From the NCBI RefSeq assembly GCF_003030465.1, contig NZ_CP028339.1:1922001-1986000 (forward strand): DNA of 64,000 nt, in the 5' to 3' direction. Under the pieces are notes generated by a model that had not been told where the DNA came from, made no database searches, and saw only the letters and a list, made by a program, of their open reading frames with translations. Both the position numbers and the translations under genes were made by a program. This document shows, one piece after another, positions 41,609-50,994 of this stretch (positions are counted from its first letter, which is position 1; the number at the start of each line of letters is the position of its first letter). Source of the DNA: Thauera aromatica K172. Lineage in GTDB: Bacteria; Pseudomonadota; Gammaproteobacteria; Burkholderiales; Rhodocyclaceae.

Positions 41609-43090
41609 ATGGCCTCATCCCCCGACAGCATCAGCATGGCGCTGTTCTGCGACTTCGAAAACGTCGCCCTCGGCGTGCGCGACGCCAACTACGAGAAGTT
41701 CGACATCAAGCGCGTGCTCGAGCGTCTGCTGCTGAAGGGCAGCATCGTGGTCAAGAAGGCCTATTGCGACTGGGAGCGCTACAAGAGCTTCAAGGCCGCG
41801 ATGCACGAGGCCAACTTCGAGCTGATCGAGATCCCCCACGTGCGCCAGTCGGGCAAGAACTCCGCCGACATCCGCCTCGTCGTCGATGCGCTCGACCTGT
41901 GCTACACCAAGTCCCACGTCGATACTTTCGTCATCATCAGCGGCGACTCCGACTTCTCCCCGCTGGTGTCCAAGCTGCGCGAGAACGCGAAGCAGGTGAT
42001 CGGCGTCGGGGTCAAGCAATCGACTTCCGACCTGCTGATCGCCAACTGCGACGAATTCATCTTTTACGACGATCTCGTGCGCGACAGCCAGCGTGCCGCG
42101 GCCAAGCGCGAGGCGCGCGACAACGCTCCGGCGGCCCGGCGCTCGCCGGAAGAGGAGGCGCGGCGCAAGGAGGAACTCGAAGGGCGCCGCCGCCAGGCGA
42201 TCGAGATCGCGGTGGAAACCTTCGAAGCCCTGCTCGCCGAGCGCGGCGAAAGCGGCAAGATCTGGGCCTCGATGCTGAAGGAAGCGATCAAGCGCCGCAA
42301 ACCGGATTTCAACGAGAGCTATTTCGGCTTCCGCGCCTTCGGCAACCTGCTCGAGGAAGCGCAGACGCGCGGCCTGCTCGAACTCGGGCGCGACGAAAAA
42401 TCCGGCACCTATGTTGCCCGGCCGAGCCATGGTGGGAGCGCCGCGAGCGAGCATCCGCTGGTCTTCGCTGCGGCCGAGCCGGTGCTCGCCGGCCAGGCGG
42501 CGGGGGCCGCCGAGCCCGTGGCTGCAGCCGAACCCGCGGCGCGCGCGGCGAAAACACAGGGCCGCTCGTCGCGGCGGCGTGGCGGCGGCAAGGCGGTGGA
42601 GGAAAGCGAACGTGCCGCCGAGACCGAGGCCGCACCGGTGCCGCCGGTACATGGCGGGGAAGAACGGCGGGAAACCGCCGAGGCGGCCGCGCTGGCAGCG
42701 GCCCCCGAGGCGGAAGCGGGGGGCGCGGCGCCGGACCAGGACCGGCCCCGTGCCGACAAGGGCAAGCCGAAGCGTGCCCGGGCGCGGTCTGAGCCGACTC
42801 CGCCGCCGCTCGAGGAAAGCCAGCAAACGGATTCCCGGCGCGGCAGTGCCAAGGGAAAAACGGCAAAGGCCGCCGCCGCACCGAAAGCGGCCCGCGCACG
42901 CGCCGAATCCGCTCCGGGGGCGGGCGCAGCGGAGCGCTCCGGCATCGACCGCGACCGTGACCGCCCCGCCGCGGAAAGTGTGCCGCGCGATTCTGCGCCG
43001 CCGGTGCCGGCAGCCGAACCGCCGGCACCGGCCAAGGCGCCGTCCCGCGCCCGCCGCCCGCGCAAATCGAAGGAAGAAAGCGCCGGATGA
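41609..43090 (+). CDS. NYN-domain nuclease with LOTUS/OST-HTH-like domain and long Ala/Pro/Glu/Arg tail
   Basis: Protein of 493 residues. Residues 8-160 form a NYN (PIN-like, LabA/DUF88) domain: the acidic residues Asp15 (CDFENV), Asp87 and Asp93 (SADIRLVVDALDL), and Asp113 and Asp115 (SGDSDF) are the expected metal-binding set of a ribonuclease. Residues about 185-275 fit a LOTUS/OST-HTH RNA-binding fold (IWASMLKEAIKRRKPDFNES, then LLEEAQTRGLLEL). From about 280 to the end the sequence is low complexity, rich in Ala, Glu, Pro, Arg and Lys. Such a tail resembles RNA or partner-binding regions. RNA turnover is the likely role, target unknown. Its stop overlaps the ugpQ start. Confidence 0.85.
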   Translation: MASSPDSISMALFCDFENVALGVRDANYEKFDIKRVLERLLLKGSIVVKKAYCDWERYKSFKAAMHEANFELIEIPHVRQSGKNSADIRLVVDALDLCYTKSHVDTFVIISGDSDFSPLVSKLRENAKQVIGVGVKQSTSDLLIANCDEFIFYDDLVRDSQRAAAKREARDNAPAARRSPEEEARRKEELEGRRRQAIEIAVETFEALLAERGESGKIWASMLKEAIKRRKPDFNESYFGFRAFGNLLEEAQTRGLLELGRDEKSGTYVARPSHGGSAASEHPLVFAAAEPVLAGQAAGAAEPVAAAEPAARAAKTQGRSSRRRGGGKAVEESERAAETEAAPVPPVHGGEERRETAEAAALAAAPEAEAGGAAPDQDRPRADKGKPKRARARSEPTPPPLEESQQTDSRRGSAKGKTAKAAAAPKAARARAESAPGAGAAERSGIDRDRDRPAAESVPRDSAPPVPAAEPPAPAKAPSRARRPRKSKEESAG

Positions 43091-43875
43091 GCCTCGCTGG
43101 TGCCGGCTTTCCCGGGGCTGCCGAGCCTGCTCCCCGAGGGGGCTGGCCCTATCCGCGCTGGATCGCCCATCGCGGCGCCGGGACGCTGGCGCCCGAGAAC
43201 ACCCTGGCTGCGTTTGCGCTCGGCCATGCGCACGGCTACCGGATGTTCGAATGCGATGTGCGCCTGAGTGCGGACGGACAGCCTTTCCTGCTCCATGACG
43301 ACCGCCTCGAACGCACCACCGATGGACAGGGCGAGGCCGTCGACCAGCGCTGGGCGGAGCTGGCCGGGCTCGATGCCGGGAGCTGGCATTCGCCACGTCA
43401 TGCCGGGGAACGGCTGCCGTCGCTGGGCGACGTGGTCGAGTTCTGCCGCCAGCATGACTGCGCGCTGAACGTCGAGTTGAAGCCGGCTCCCGGCGACGAA
43501 GTGCGCACCGGGCGGGAGGTCGCCACCCGCCTGGCCCGGTCATGGACCCTGGCGCTGCCGCCGCTGCTCAGCTCCTTCAGCGTGGCCGCGCTCGCGGCCG
43601 CGGCCGGCGTCGCACCGCAGCTTCCCCGCGGCTTGCTGCTCGAAGCTTTTTCGGACGAAGGGCTCGGTGCTGCGCGCCGCCTCGGCTGTGTCGCGCTGAT
43701 TTGCGAGCAGCGTGCCTGGGATGGAGCGACCGTCCGCCAGGCCCGCGCCGCCGGATTCAGGCTTCTTGCCTACACGGTCAATGAGGATGGAGAAGCGGCC
43801 CGTCTGCTGGCCCTGGGGGTCAATGGCTTGATCACCGACCGGATCGACCATTTTCCTGCTTCCGCGGGAGCCTGA
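43087..43875 (+). CDS. ugpQ: Glycerophosphodiester phosphodiesterase, UgpQ type
   Basis: Cytoplasmic phosphodiesterase of 262 residues releasing glycerol 3-phosphate from deacylated phospholipids. His28-Arg29 and Glu37-Asn38 lie in WIAHRGAGTLAPENT, Glu55 and Asp57 in FECDVRLSADG, and His70 in LLHDDRLERTT; together they form the TIM-barrel metal and catalytic site. No signal peptide is present, which favours UgpQ over the periplasmic GlpQ. The ATG at 43087 overlaps the stop of the NYN gene (ATGA), so both are made from one transcript. Confidence 0.93.
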   Translation: MSLAGAGFPGAAEPAPRGGWPYPRWIAHRGAGTLAPENTLAAFALGHAHGYRMFECDVRLSADGQPFLLHDDRLERTTDGQGEAVDQRWAELAGLDAGSWHSPRHAGERLPSLGDVVEFCRQHDCALNVELKPAPGDEVRTGREVATRLARSWTLALPPLLSSFSVAALAAAAGVAPQLPRGLLLEAFSDEGLGAARRLGCVALICEQRAWDGATVRQARAAGFRLLAYTVNEDGEAARLLALGVNGLITDRIDHFPASAGA

Positions 43876-44025
43876 CGGAAGCGTTTCCTGCGAGTGGAAG
43901 ACGGGTGGAAACCGGGATTGCCGGTGCGGCGACGGCCGCGCTAGACTGCGCGACCAGGGTCCGGACCAGCCGTACTGCGGCTATTGCGGCGGACCGCCAC
44001 TTCACCATGACCGGGGCTGAAGCCG

Positions 44026-45251
44026 ATGTCGTTTGCCGGGTTTCCGATCCGTCGTGCAGTACTTTCCGTGCTCGTTTCGTGCACCTTCCTGCAGGTGCCT
44101 GCTGCGGCACGGGCATCCGATGTGGTTTTTTCCGCCTGCCTCGCCGAGTTGCGTGCAAGCGCCGCGGACAAGGGAGTCGGCACGGCGACGTTCGATGCGC
44201 ATACGGCCGGCCTCGTCCCCGATCTGGAAGTGGTCGGTTTTCTCGATGCCCAGCCCGAGTTCGTCACGCCGATCTGGGACTACATGGCCGGGCTGGTGGA
44301 TGAGGAACGCATCGCCGACGGCCGTGCCCTGCTGTCGCAATGGGCGTCGGTGCTGGCCCGGGTCGAGGCCGAATACGCGGTCGATGCGGCCACCGTGGTC
44401 GCGGTCTGGGGGGTGGAAAGCAATTACGGGCGCAACTTCGGCGAGCGGCCGCTGCTGAACTCGCTGTCCACCCTGTCCTGCTTCGGCCGCCGCCAGGCTT
44501 TTTTCCGCGGCGAGTTGTTCAACGCGCTGAAGATCCTGGAGGAGGGGCATGTCGCGCCCGAGCGCCTGACCGGGTCGTGGGCGGGCGCCTTCGGCCACAC
44601 CCAGTTCATGCCGTCGACCTTCCTGCGCCTGGCGGTCGATTTCGACGGCGACGGCCGCCGCGACCTGATCGACAGCGTCCCCGACGCGCTCGCCTCCACC
44701 GCCCATTTCCTCGCCCGTGCCGGCTGGCGCAGCGACCAGCCCTGGGGGTTCGAGGTCCGCCTGCCGCAAGGGCTGGACACCGCCGGCAGCGGGCGGCGCA
44801 ACAAGCGGCCGATGGCGGAGTGGCGGCGCGCGGCCTGACCCGGAGCGACGGCTCGGCGCTGCCCGCCGGCGATCTCGCTGCCGGGCTGTTGCTGCCGGCC
44901 GGGCGGGAAGGGCCGGCCTTCCTGGTGACGCGCAACTTCGATGCGCTGTATTCCTACAATGCCGCGGAAAGCTATGCCCTGGCGATCGCTCACCTGTCCG
45001 ACCGGCTGCGCGGTGGCGCGGCGTTCGCCGCGCCATGGCCGACCGACGACCCGGGCTTGTCGCGCGCCGAGCGCCGTGAGCTGCAACTGCTGCTGATCGC
45101 CCGCGGCGACGACATTGGCGCGGCCGACGGCATGATCGGTGCGCGCACGCGCGAAGCGCTCCGGCGCGTCCAGGCCGAGCTGGGTCTGCCTGTCGATGGC
45201 CGCGCCGGCCAGCGCGTACTGAACGCGCTGCGCGCAGCGGCCGCACGCTGA
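44026..45251 (+). pseudogene. Lytic murein transglycosylase (MltB type), broken by a -1 frameshift
   Basis: The first part (44026-44838) encodes a signal peptide and the MltB-type lytic domain, with catalytic Glu131 in WGVESNYGR, GSWAGAFGHTQFMPS and DFDGDGRRDLIDS. The frame then breaks near 44821-44834: it ends WRRAA, while the -1 frame carries on as LTRSDGSALPAGDL, YSYNAAESYALAIAHL and a C-terminal peptidoglycan-binding domain (RARTREALRRVQ type) to 45251. The two parts make one normal protein if one base is restored in the GC run. It may be a recent mutation or an assembly error; the truncated form still has the catalytic glutamate but lacks the wall-binding domain. Confidence 0.85.
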
Positions 45252-45348
45252 CGCCCGCGACGGGCACCGAACCCGATCGCGCGCCGTCAGGCGCCTTCAC
45301 GCCACCGGCCGGCCCATCGGCGGGCGCGGCGCCCGCCGCAGCACGGGT

Positions 45349-46122
45349 TCAGGCCAGCGCGCGCCGGCGCTGCGCGCGCTCGATCCGCCGGGCTTCGTCC
45401 TGGGCCTCGGCCAGCACCTGCTGGACGTAGTCCAGGTGCTCGCTGGCGAGGCGGCGGGCGTCTTCCGCCCGTCCTTCCGTGATCGCGGTGTACAGCGCCT
45501 GGTGCTGGGTGAGCAAGGTGTCGCGGACCTCGCTGCCGATCGCGCACATGCCGCCGATGTTGGTCACGATGTTGCGTTCGAGTAGCTCGAACAGGCTGCG
45601 GATGGTGTGCAGCAGGAGGGCATTGTGACTGGCCTCGGCGATCGCGAGGTGGAAATGGGCGTCGATGCGGCCTTCTTCCGTGCGGCTGATCCGGCCCTTG
45701 CGCTGGTAGCACGCCTGCACGTGCTCGAAGGCAGCGGTGAGCCGCTCCCGGTCCGGCGCGGTGGCGCGCAGCGCCGCATAGTAGGCGCAGGCGCCTTCGA
45801 GAGTGTGGCGGAATTCGATCAGGTCGCGCTGGGCCTCGGGAGTCCGTTCGAGCAGCTCCACCATTGGATCGCGGAACGAGGCCCCGAGCCGGTCGTTGAC
45901 GAAAGTGCCGCCGCCGTGGCGGCTGACCAGCAAGCCGCGCGCGGCCAGTTTCTGGATGGCCTCGCGCAGCGATGGCCGGGAAACGCCGAACTCATCGGCG
46001 AGGGCGCGCTCGGCTGGCAGGCGTTCGCCCGGCTGCAGGCTGCCTTCGACGATCAGGGTTTCGATGCGCGCGACGATGTCGTCGGACAGGCGGCGTTGCT
46101 GCAGGGGAGGGGGCTTCATCAT
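45349..46122 (-). CDS. GntR/FCD-family regulator (LldR/PdhR type)
   Basis: Regulator of 257 residues. The winged helix-turn-helix is at 10-75 (SDDIVARIETLIVEGSLQPG, RLPAERALADEFGVSRPSLR, RGLLVSRHGGGTFV). The FCD effector domain has the metal-ligand pattern with DAHFHLAIAEASHN, the later LLTQHQALYTAI and SEHLDYV. Similar regulators respond to lactate, glycolate or pyruvate. The ATG at 46122 or 46119 is the start; a longer ORF upstream is not coding. A matching operator (TGGTAATACCA) lies 218 bases upstream. The genes it once controlled may have been to the right, where the transposon now sits. Confidence 0.9.
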   Translation of the reverse strand: MMKPPPLQQRRLSDDIVARIETLIVEGSLQPGERLPAERALADEFGVSRPSLREAIQKLAARGLLVSRHGGGTFVNDRLGASFRDPMVELLERTPEAQRDLIEFRHTLEGACAYYAALRATAPDRERLTAAFEHVQACYQRKGRISRTEEGRIDAHFHLAIAEASHNALLLHTIRSLFELLERNIVTNIGGMCAIGSEVRDTLLTQHQALYTAITEGRAEDARRLASEHLDYVQQVLAEAQDEARRIERAQRRRALA

Positions 46123-46339
46123 GATGACGGATTCCGGTTCGGGAAAACCGCTCTTCGTGGGCGGCGGGATGGGTGAGTTGCGGAATGGATGGGGGACGGA
46201 ATGGGGTGGCGGCGTGCTCCTTCCGTGAGCGTTCCGGACATTTCGATGGCGACGCCGGGTGAACTCCCGATTCAACTCTCTCAACTCCCGATTGACACCC
46301 CGCCGAGCCCTCATTAGTCTAACTCGAGTTTTGGTTAAA

Positions 46340-46350
46340 TGGTAATACCA
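46340..46350. promoter_or_regulatory. GntR-type operator TGGTAATACCA
   Basis: TGGT-N3-ACCA is the core of FadR/PdhR/LldR-subfamily operators, and the flanks extend the dyad to ATGGTAATACCAAT. It lies upstream of the minus-strand GntR gene in an AT-rich stretch. The 504-base gap 46123-46626 otherwise shows only the candidate transposon end near 46509. Confidence 0.7.
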
Positions 46351-46626
46351 ATGTTGGCGGTTCGAGCGAGACGAGCCGGTAAGGCCGGTTCGATTTTCCG
46401 CTGCCTTCCAGTTCGTTTTCCGGCCCGCGCGATCGCCAGGGCCGGCGCCTGGGTGACGATCGCCGGGAGCGTGGCGCCGGTCGCGATCCAGGCGTATGAC
46501 CGGGATAAGGGGAAAAACTGTACATATCACCTGTAACCGGTTGATCTACAACTAATCCTGATGACGTGCCAACCGCTGCAATTCTCCGTTACCCTTGCAT
46601 GCTGGCACGGATACCGGAGGATCAGG

Positions 46627-49600
46627 ATGGCGTCACTGGAGCGCACTGCATACCCGCAGTTTCTGAGCTACTACTCACCGAGTGACCTGCGACAGTTCTT
46701 TACTCTGCAGGATGAAGAAATCAACTGGCTGAAGTCGGCCGGCCGTTCTGCCGGGACCCGACTCGGACTGGCCGTCCTGCTCAAAGTTTTCCAGCACTTG
46801 CGCTACTTTCCTAGCCTCGACAAGATACCTTCCGAGGTGATCACCCACGTCCGGAATGGCCTCGGTTTCGGTGACGCGATACGGATCGAATACCCCGTCG
46901 AACGCACCCTCTTTCGGCACAAAGCCATGGTGCTGGGCTTGCTTAACGTCAAACCCTTCCATGGGCACGATGCGATGCGCCAAGCAGAACGCTTTGCCTG
47001 CGATGCGGCTGAGCTCATGGATCAGCGTGCCGACATCATCAATGGGATAATCGAGGGGGTGCTCCAGGCGCGCTACGAACTCCCCGCCTTCTCGACGCTC
47101 GACGATTTGGCAGAGAAGGCCCACGCTGCCGTGCAGAACCGGGTGTTCGGTAAGGTATTTCACCGTATCACCCCCCAACAACTCGAAGCCCTACAGGCGC
47201 TGCTGGTCACGGACAAACTGGAACGCCGCCAAAGCGAATACAACGAGCTCAAGAAATCCGCGAAACGCCCGACCCGCAAGCATCTCGATATGCTGGTGGA
47301 GCATCTGGAATGGCTGGATTCGATCACGGCGGGGGATGACGTCCTTGCAGGCCTTCCCGACACCAAGATTCGCCACTTCGCCGCCCAGGCCATGGCCTAT
47401 GACGTGTCCGAGTTGCGCGAATGCGCCGAGACCAAGCGTTACACCCTGCTGGTGGCCCTGATCCGGCGCATGCAGGTGCGCGCGCGGGATCAGTTGGCCG
47501 AGATGTTCCTGCGCCGCGTGGCCACGATTCACAAACGCGCCAAGGAAGAGCTCGACCAGATCCAGTTCGGGCAGCGCGGCCAGATCGAGCGCCTGATCGG
47601 CACGCTGGATGGCGTGCTCGCCATCCTCGACGGCGAACCGGACAATGCGGCGGCCGGCGCTCAGATACGCGAATACCTTGCACCCGCAGGTGGAGTCCAC
47701 GGGGTCCGCGAGACCTGTGCCCAGGTGCAGGCGACCAGCGGCAACAACTACCTGCCGCTCGTGTGGAAACACTTCAAGAGCCATCGCTCCATCCTGTTCC
47801 GGCTCGTGCATTTGCTCGACATCCGCGCCACCACCCAGGATCGGACGCTGATCGACGCTTTGAACCTCATCAAGACCTACCAGGACAAGCATCGCATCGA
47901 GTGGATTACGGAGAGCATTGACCTTTCCTTCGCCTCGGACCGCTGGCGCAAGCTCCTGCGCGAGGGCGACAGCGGCGATGGTTTCGGTCTGGGCTTAAGC
48001 CGGCGCAACCTCGAAATCTGTGTCTTCTCCTACCTCGCCGAGGAGTTGCGCTCTGGCGATCTCAGTATCGTCGGCTCGGAGGAGTTCGCCGATTACCGCG
48101 ATCAGTTGCTTTCGTGGGAGGAATGCCAGGAGTTGTTACCCGCCTACTGCGACAAGATTGGCCTGCCGCAGGACGCAACGACCTTTGCCAGCAGTTTGCG
48201 CGACTGGCTCACCGACACCGCGCAGCACCTGGATGACACGTTTCCTGAATGCCGCGGCGATGTGGCCCTGACTGCCAGCGGAGAACCCGTGTTGCGCAAG
48301 CCGATTGCGCGCGAAATCCCGCCTTCGGTTATGTCGCTGCAGAACGCGCTGACCCAGCGCATGCCGGCGCGGCACATTCTGGACGTGCTCGCCAACATCG
48401 AACACTGGATGGGCTTCACGCGGCACTTCGGGCCACTATCGGGCAACATGGCCAAGCTCAAGCAGCCGGCCGAGCGCTACCTGCTGACGATCTTCGCCAT
48501 GGGCTGCAACCTCGGGCCCACACAGGCGGCGCGCCATCTGGGCAACAGCGGCGTCACGCCGCACATGCTGTCCTTCGTCAATCGGCGCCACCTCTCACTG
48601 GAGAGCCTGGAAGCGGCCCAACGCGAGCTCAACGAGGTATATCTGCGCCTGGATCTCCCCAAGATATGGGGTGATGGCAAGACGGTCGCCGCCGACGGTA
48701 CGCAGTACGATTTCTACGACGAAAACCTGCTCGCGGGTTACCACTTCCGTTACCGCAAGATGGGCGCCGTCGCCTACCGGCACGTGGCCAACAATTACAT
48801 CGCGGTGTTCCGCCACTTCATTCCGCCCGGTGTGTGGGAAGCGATCTACGTGATCGAGGGACTGCTCAAGGCCGGCCTGTCGGTCGAAGCGGATACCGTG
48901 CATGCCGACACCCAGGGCCAGTCGGCCACAGTGTTTGCCTTCACCCATCTGCTGGGCATCAAGCTGATGCCGCGCATCCGGAACTGGAAAAATCTGACGC
49001 TGTTCCGGCCGGACAAGGCGGTGAAGTACAAGTACATCAACCGCCTGTTCGGCGACAGCGTGGACTGGAACCTCATCGAGCGGCACTGGCAGGATCTGAT
49101 GCAGGTGGCCTTGTCGATCTACGCCGGCAAGATTTCTTCGGCCACCCTGCTGCGCAAGCTGGGCAGCTACAGCCGCAAGAACCGTCTGTATTTCGCGGCG
49201 CAGGAACTGGGCAACGTGATCCGCACGGGCTTCCTGCTGGAGTGGATCGGCAGTCGTGAGCTGCGCCAGGAGATCACCGCCAACACCAACAAGATCGAGT
49301 CCTACAACGGCTTTGCCAAATGGCTGTCCTTCGGTGGCGACGTGATCGCGGTGAACGAGCCGGACGAACAGCAGAAGCGCCTGCGCTACAACGATCTGGT
49401 GGCCTCCGCCCTGATCCTGCAGAACACCGTCGACATGATGCGCACGTTGGGCGACCTCCGGCATGAAGGCTGGCAGATCACGGAAAACGATGTCAGCTTT
49501 CTGAGTCCCTACCAGGTCGCGCACGTCAAGCGCTTCGGCGAGTACAGCCTGAAACTCAAGCGCAAACCCGAAGCCTGGATCGCGGACGACACCTTTCAAC

Positions 49601-49650
49601 AAGCGGCCGCGTCGGTGCAGGACATGCGGCGCGCGACGCGCAGAGCCTGA
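46627..49650 (+). CDS. tnpA: Tn3-family transposase
   Basis: Full-length DDE transposase of 1007 residues, the normal size for Tn3-type TnpA. The C-terminal catalytic half contains the first aspartate region (WGDGKTVAADGTQYDF), then VEADTVHADTQGQS, the segment KLMPRIRNWKNLTLFRP, and the glutamate region with ITANTNKIESYNGFAKWL. The N-terminal part (LERTAYPQFLSYY, then LLKVFQHLRYFP) recognises the inverted repeats. The ATG at 46627 follows GGAGG; an ATG further upstream at 46561 would run through the probable promoter and inverted repeat. The gene is intact, so the element may still move. Confidence 0.97.
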   Translation: MASLERTAYPQFLSYYSPSDLRQFFTLQDEEINWLKSAGRSAGTRLGLAVLLKVFQHLRYFPSLDKIPSEVITHVRNGLGFGDAIRIEYPVERTLFRHKAMVLGLLNVKPFHGHDAMRQAERFACDAAELMDQRADIINGIIEGVLQARYELPAFSTLDDLAEKAHAAVQNRVFGKVFHRITPQQLEALQALLVTDKLERRQSEYNELKKSAKRPTRKHLDMLVEHLEWLDSITAGDDVLAGLPDTKIRHFAAQAMAYDVSELRECAETKRYTLLVALIRRMQVRARDQLAEMFLRRVATIHKRAKEELDQIQFGQRGQIERLIGTLDGVLAILDGEPDNAAAGAQIREYLAPAGGVHGVRETCAQVQATSGNNYLPLVWKHFKSHRSILFRLVHLLDIRATTQDRTLIDALNLIKTYQDKHRIEWITESIDLSFASDRWRKLLREGDSGDGFGLGLSRRNLEICVFSYLAEELRSGDLSIVGSEEFADYRDQLLSWEECQELLPAYCDKIGLPQDATTFASSLRDWLTDTAQHLDDTFPECRGDVALTASGEPVLRKPIAREIPPSVMSLQNALTQRMPARHILDVLANIEHWMGFTRHFGPLSGNMAKLKQPAERYLLTIFAMGCNLGPTQAARHLGNSGVTPHMLSFVNRRHLSLESLEAAQRELNEVYLRLDLPKIWGDGKTVAADGTQYDFYDENLLAGYHFRYRKMGAVAYRHVANNYIAVFRHFIPPGVWEAIYVIEGLLKAGLSVEADTVHADTQGQSATVFAFTHLLGIKLMPRIRNWKNLTLFRPDKAVKYKYINRLFGDSVDWNLIERHWQDLMQVALSIYAGKISSATLLRKLGSYSRKNRLYFAAQELGNVIRTGFLLEWIGSRELRQEITANTNKIESYNGFAKWLSFGGDVIAVNEPDEQQKRLRYNDLVASALILQNTVDMMRTLGDLRHEGWQITENDVSFLSPYQVAHVKRFGEYSLKLKRKPEAWIADDTFQQAAASVQDMRRATRRA

Positions 49651-49652
49651 GC

Positions 49653-50009
49653 ATGGACATCCCTGAACCCCGTTTCGCGGTTACCCCCTACGGCGATGTT
49701 GACTCCGCAGCACTGGACAACCTGCGGCAAAGCTTTGATACCACAGCGCTACTCGAACTGGTCGACGGGCTGGCTCCGATGGCGCAGCGTTTCGACAGAA
49801 CAGGGGGTGTGCGGGATGAACTGCTGCGTCTTCATCGCATGGCGCACACTGTCATCAATGGCGCGAATCCGAGCGAATCGAGCGCCGATGACCTGTGGGA
49901 AGTTGCCGCCGCCCTCATCGACGAGTTCCGGCAGATGTCCGATCACTGTCTCGAGATCGCCGCAGCTCTGCAGCCGTTGGCCGACCTGCAGCCGGATCAC
50001 GACGTCTGA
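49653..50009 (+). CDS. Transposon accessory protein, 118 residues (TnpC-like by position)
   Basis: Small, acidic, mainly helical protein starting MDIPEPRFAVTPYGDVDSA. It begins two bases after the tnpA stop, so it is coupled. Its end overlaps the convergent recombinase gene by 13 bases. I see no known domain. In Tn4652-type elements a protein of about this size (TnpC) limits transposase synthesis; the match is by size and place only, so a regulator role is a guess. Confidence 0.65.
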   Translation: MDIPEPRFAVTPYGDVDSAALDNLRQSFDTTALLELVDGLAPMAQRFDRTGGVRDELLRLHRMAHTVINGANPSESSADDLWEVAAALIDEFRQMSDHCLEIAAALQPLADLQPDHDV

Positions 50010-50938
50010 GCGTCGTCCGACAAGGCGCGTTCGATGCGCTGCTGACCGAAGGCATCGGCCCCGTCGATATAGCGCAGGGCAGACTTCACATCACGCCAGC
50101 CGACGTATTCCATCAGGCTCTTGACATCCCAGCCGTTGTCGTTGGCCCAGTTGGCGAAACCACGACGCAAGGAATGGCTGCTGAAGCTGTCGGCCGACAG
50201 GAGTCCCGCGCGCTCGAAAATGCTGCGCAGCAGCGGCGTGACGCTGTTGACGTGCAGGCCGTGGACACGGATTCGTCCCCATTGATCGATCCCGCGGAAG
50301 ACCGGCCCTTCCTCAATCCCCGACAGATCCTTCCAGGCCGTATAGGCCGCCACGGGGCACAGACGCGACAAGGCCGGCACCTTGAAGCACCGTCCGGCCG
50401 CCTGCCGGTCGCCCTTGGTTCGAGGCAGGAAGCAGGTCATGCCTTGGGCGGGCACGAGTTCGACATCTTGCGTTTCCAGGCGGATCAACTCGTCACTTCG
50501 GAATCCGCGCCAGAAACCCAGGAGGAGTAGCGCCTTGTCACGGGTGTGGCGCAGTCGCGCGACCGCGCCCTGGGTCCCGATCGCGTGGTCCAGCCATGTC
50601 ACGGCGTGGGACAGTTGGCCAATCTGTAGCGGCACCGCCTGACGGGTTTGCGGCGGATGCACGGTTTGAATGCCCTTCATGGTCTGTCGTACCAGAGGGG
50701 CCTTGGTAGGATCGGCAAAGCCGTGATCCTGGTGCCAGCGCGACAAGGCTGCGAGGCGCTGTCGCAGGGTAGCGATGGACAGCAGTTCGGCATGCCGCGC
50801 CAGATAGCGCGCGATGCTGTCCGCGCTCGCCGGCAGGAAGCCACCCCATTCCACCTCGAAGTGGCGCACGGCGGAGGTGTAGCTGCGACGCGTATTGGCG
50901 CGTGTTGCCGCGTGTACGTAGACATCGACCTCATTCAT
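49997..50938 (-). CDS. Tyrosine recombinase, probable cointegrate resolvase
   Basis: Site-specific recombinase of 313 residues. The catalytic set is visible: Arg147 (GFRSDEL), Lys175 in PRTKGDRQ, His255 and Arg258 (SSHSLRRGF), Trp281 (YVGWRDVKSA) and the nucleophile Tyr290 (ALRYIDG). The N-terminal core-binding domain spans about 5-90. In most Tn3-family elements resolution uses a serine recombinase; a tyrosine recombinase beside tnpA is the TnpI/TnpS type. It is convergent with tnpA and the accessory gene. A resolution site should lie near its start, between 50939 and 51000, or inside the element. Confidence 0.88.
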   Translation of the reverse strand: MNEVDVYVHAATRANTRRSYTSAVRHFEVEWGGFLPASADSIARYLARHAELLSIATLRQRLAALSRWHQDHGFADPTKAPLVRQTMKGIQTVHPPQTRQAVPLQIGQLSHAVTWLDHAIGTQGAVARLRHTRDKALLLLGFWRGFRSDELIRLETQDVELVPAQGMTCFLPRTKGDRQAAGRCFKVPALSRLCPVAAYTAWKDLSGIEEGPVFRGIDQWGRIRVHGLHVNSVTPLLRSIFERAGLLSADSFSSHSLRRGFANWANDNGWDVKSLMEYVGWRDVKSALRYIDGADAFGQQRIERALSDDAQTS

Positions 50939-50994
50939 GGAAGCGTCCTGATGACCGACTCAAGCATAGCGTGCGGCGCGGGGCTGAATGTCGT

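Larger units (their letters stand above)
46509..50938. mobile_element. Tn3-family transposon core with tyrosine recombinase (left end near 46509)
   Basis: The segment holds a 1007-residue Tn3-family transposase, a small accessory gene and a convergent tyrosine recombinase. A GGGG beginning at 46509, the typical first bases of Tn3-family inverted repeats, lies 118 bases before tnpA and is the candidate left end. I found no complementary right repeat up to 64000, so the right boundary is not set; the metal-resistance genes may be cargo. The coordinates mark the transposition genes only. Confidence 0.6.

Noticed and set aside
41615-43543. Minus-strand open frame of 642 residues opposite the NYN gene
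   Set aside because: Arg/Gly/Ala-rich mirror frame of a low-complexity coding region without any recognisable motif.
46561-46626. Upstream start for the transposase
   Set aside because: The extra 22 residues lie in the probable promoter region; GGAGG precedes the ATG at 46627.
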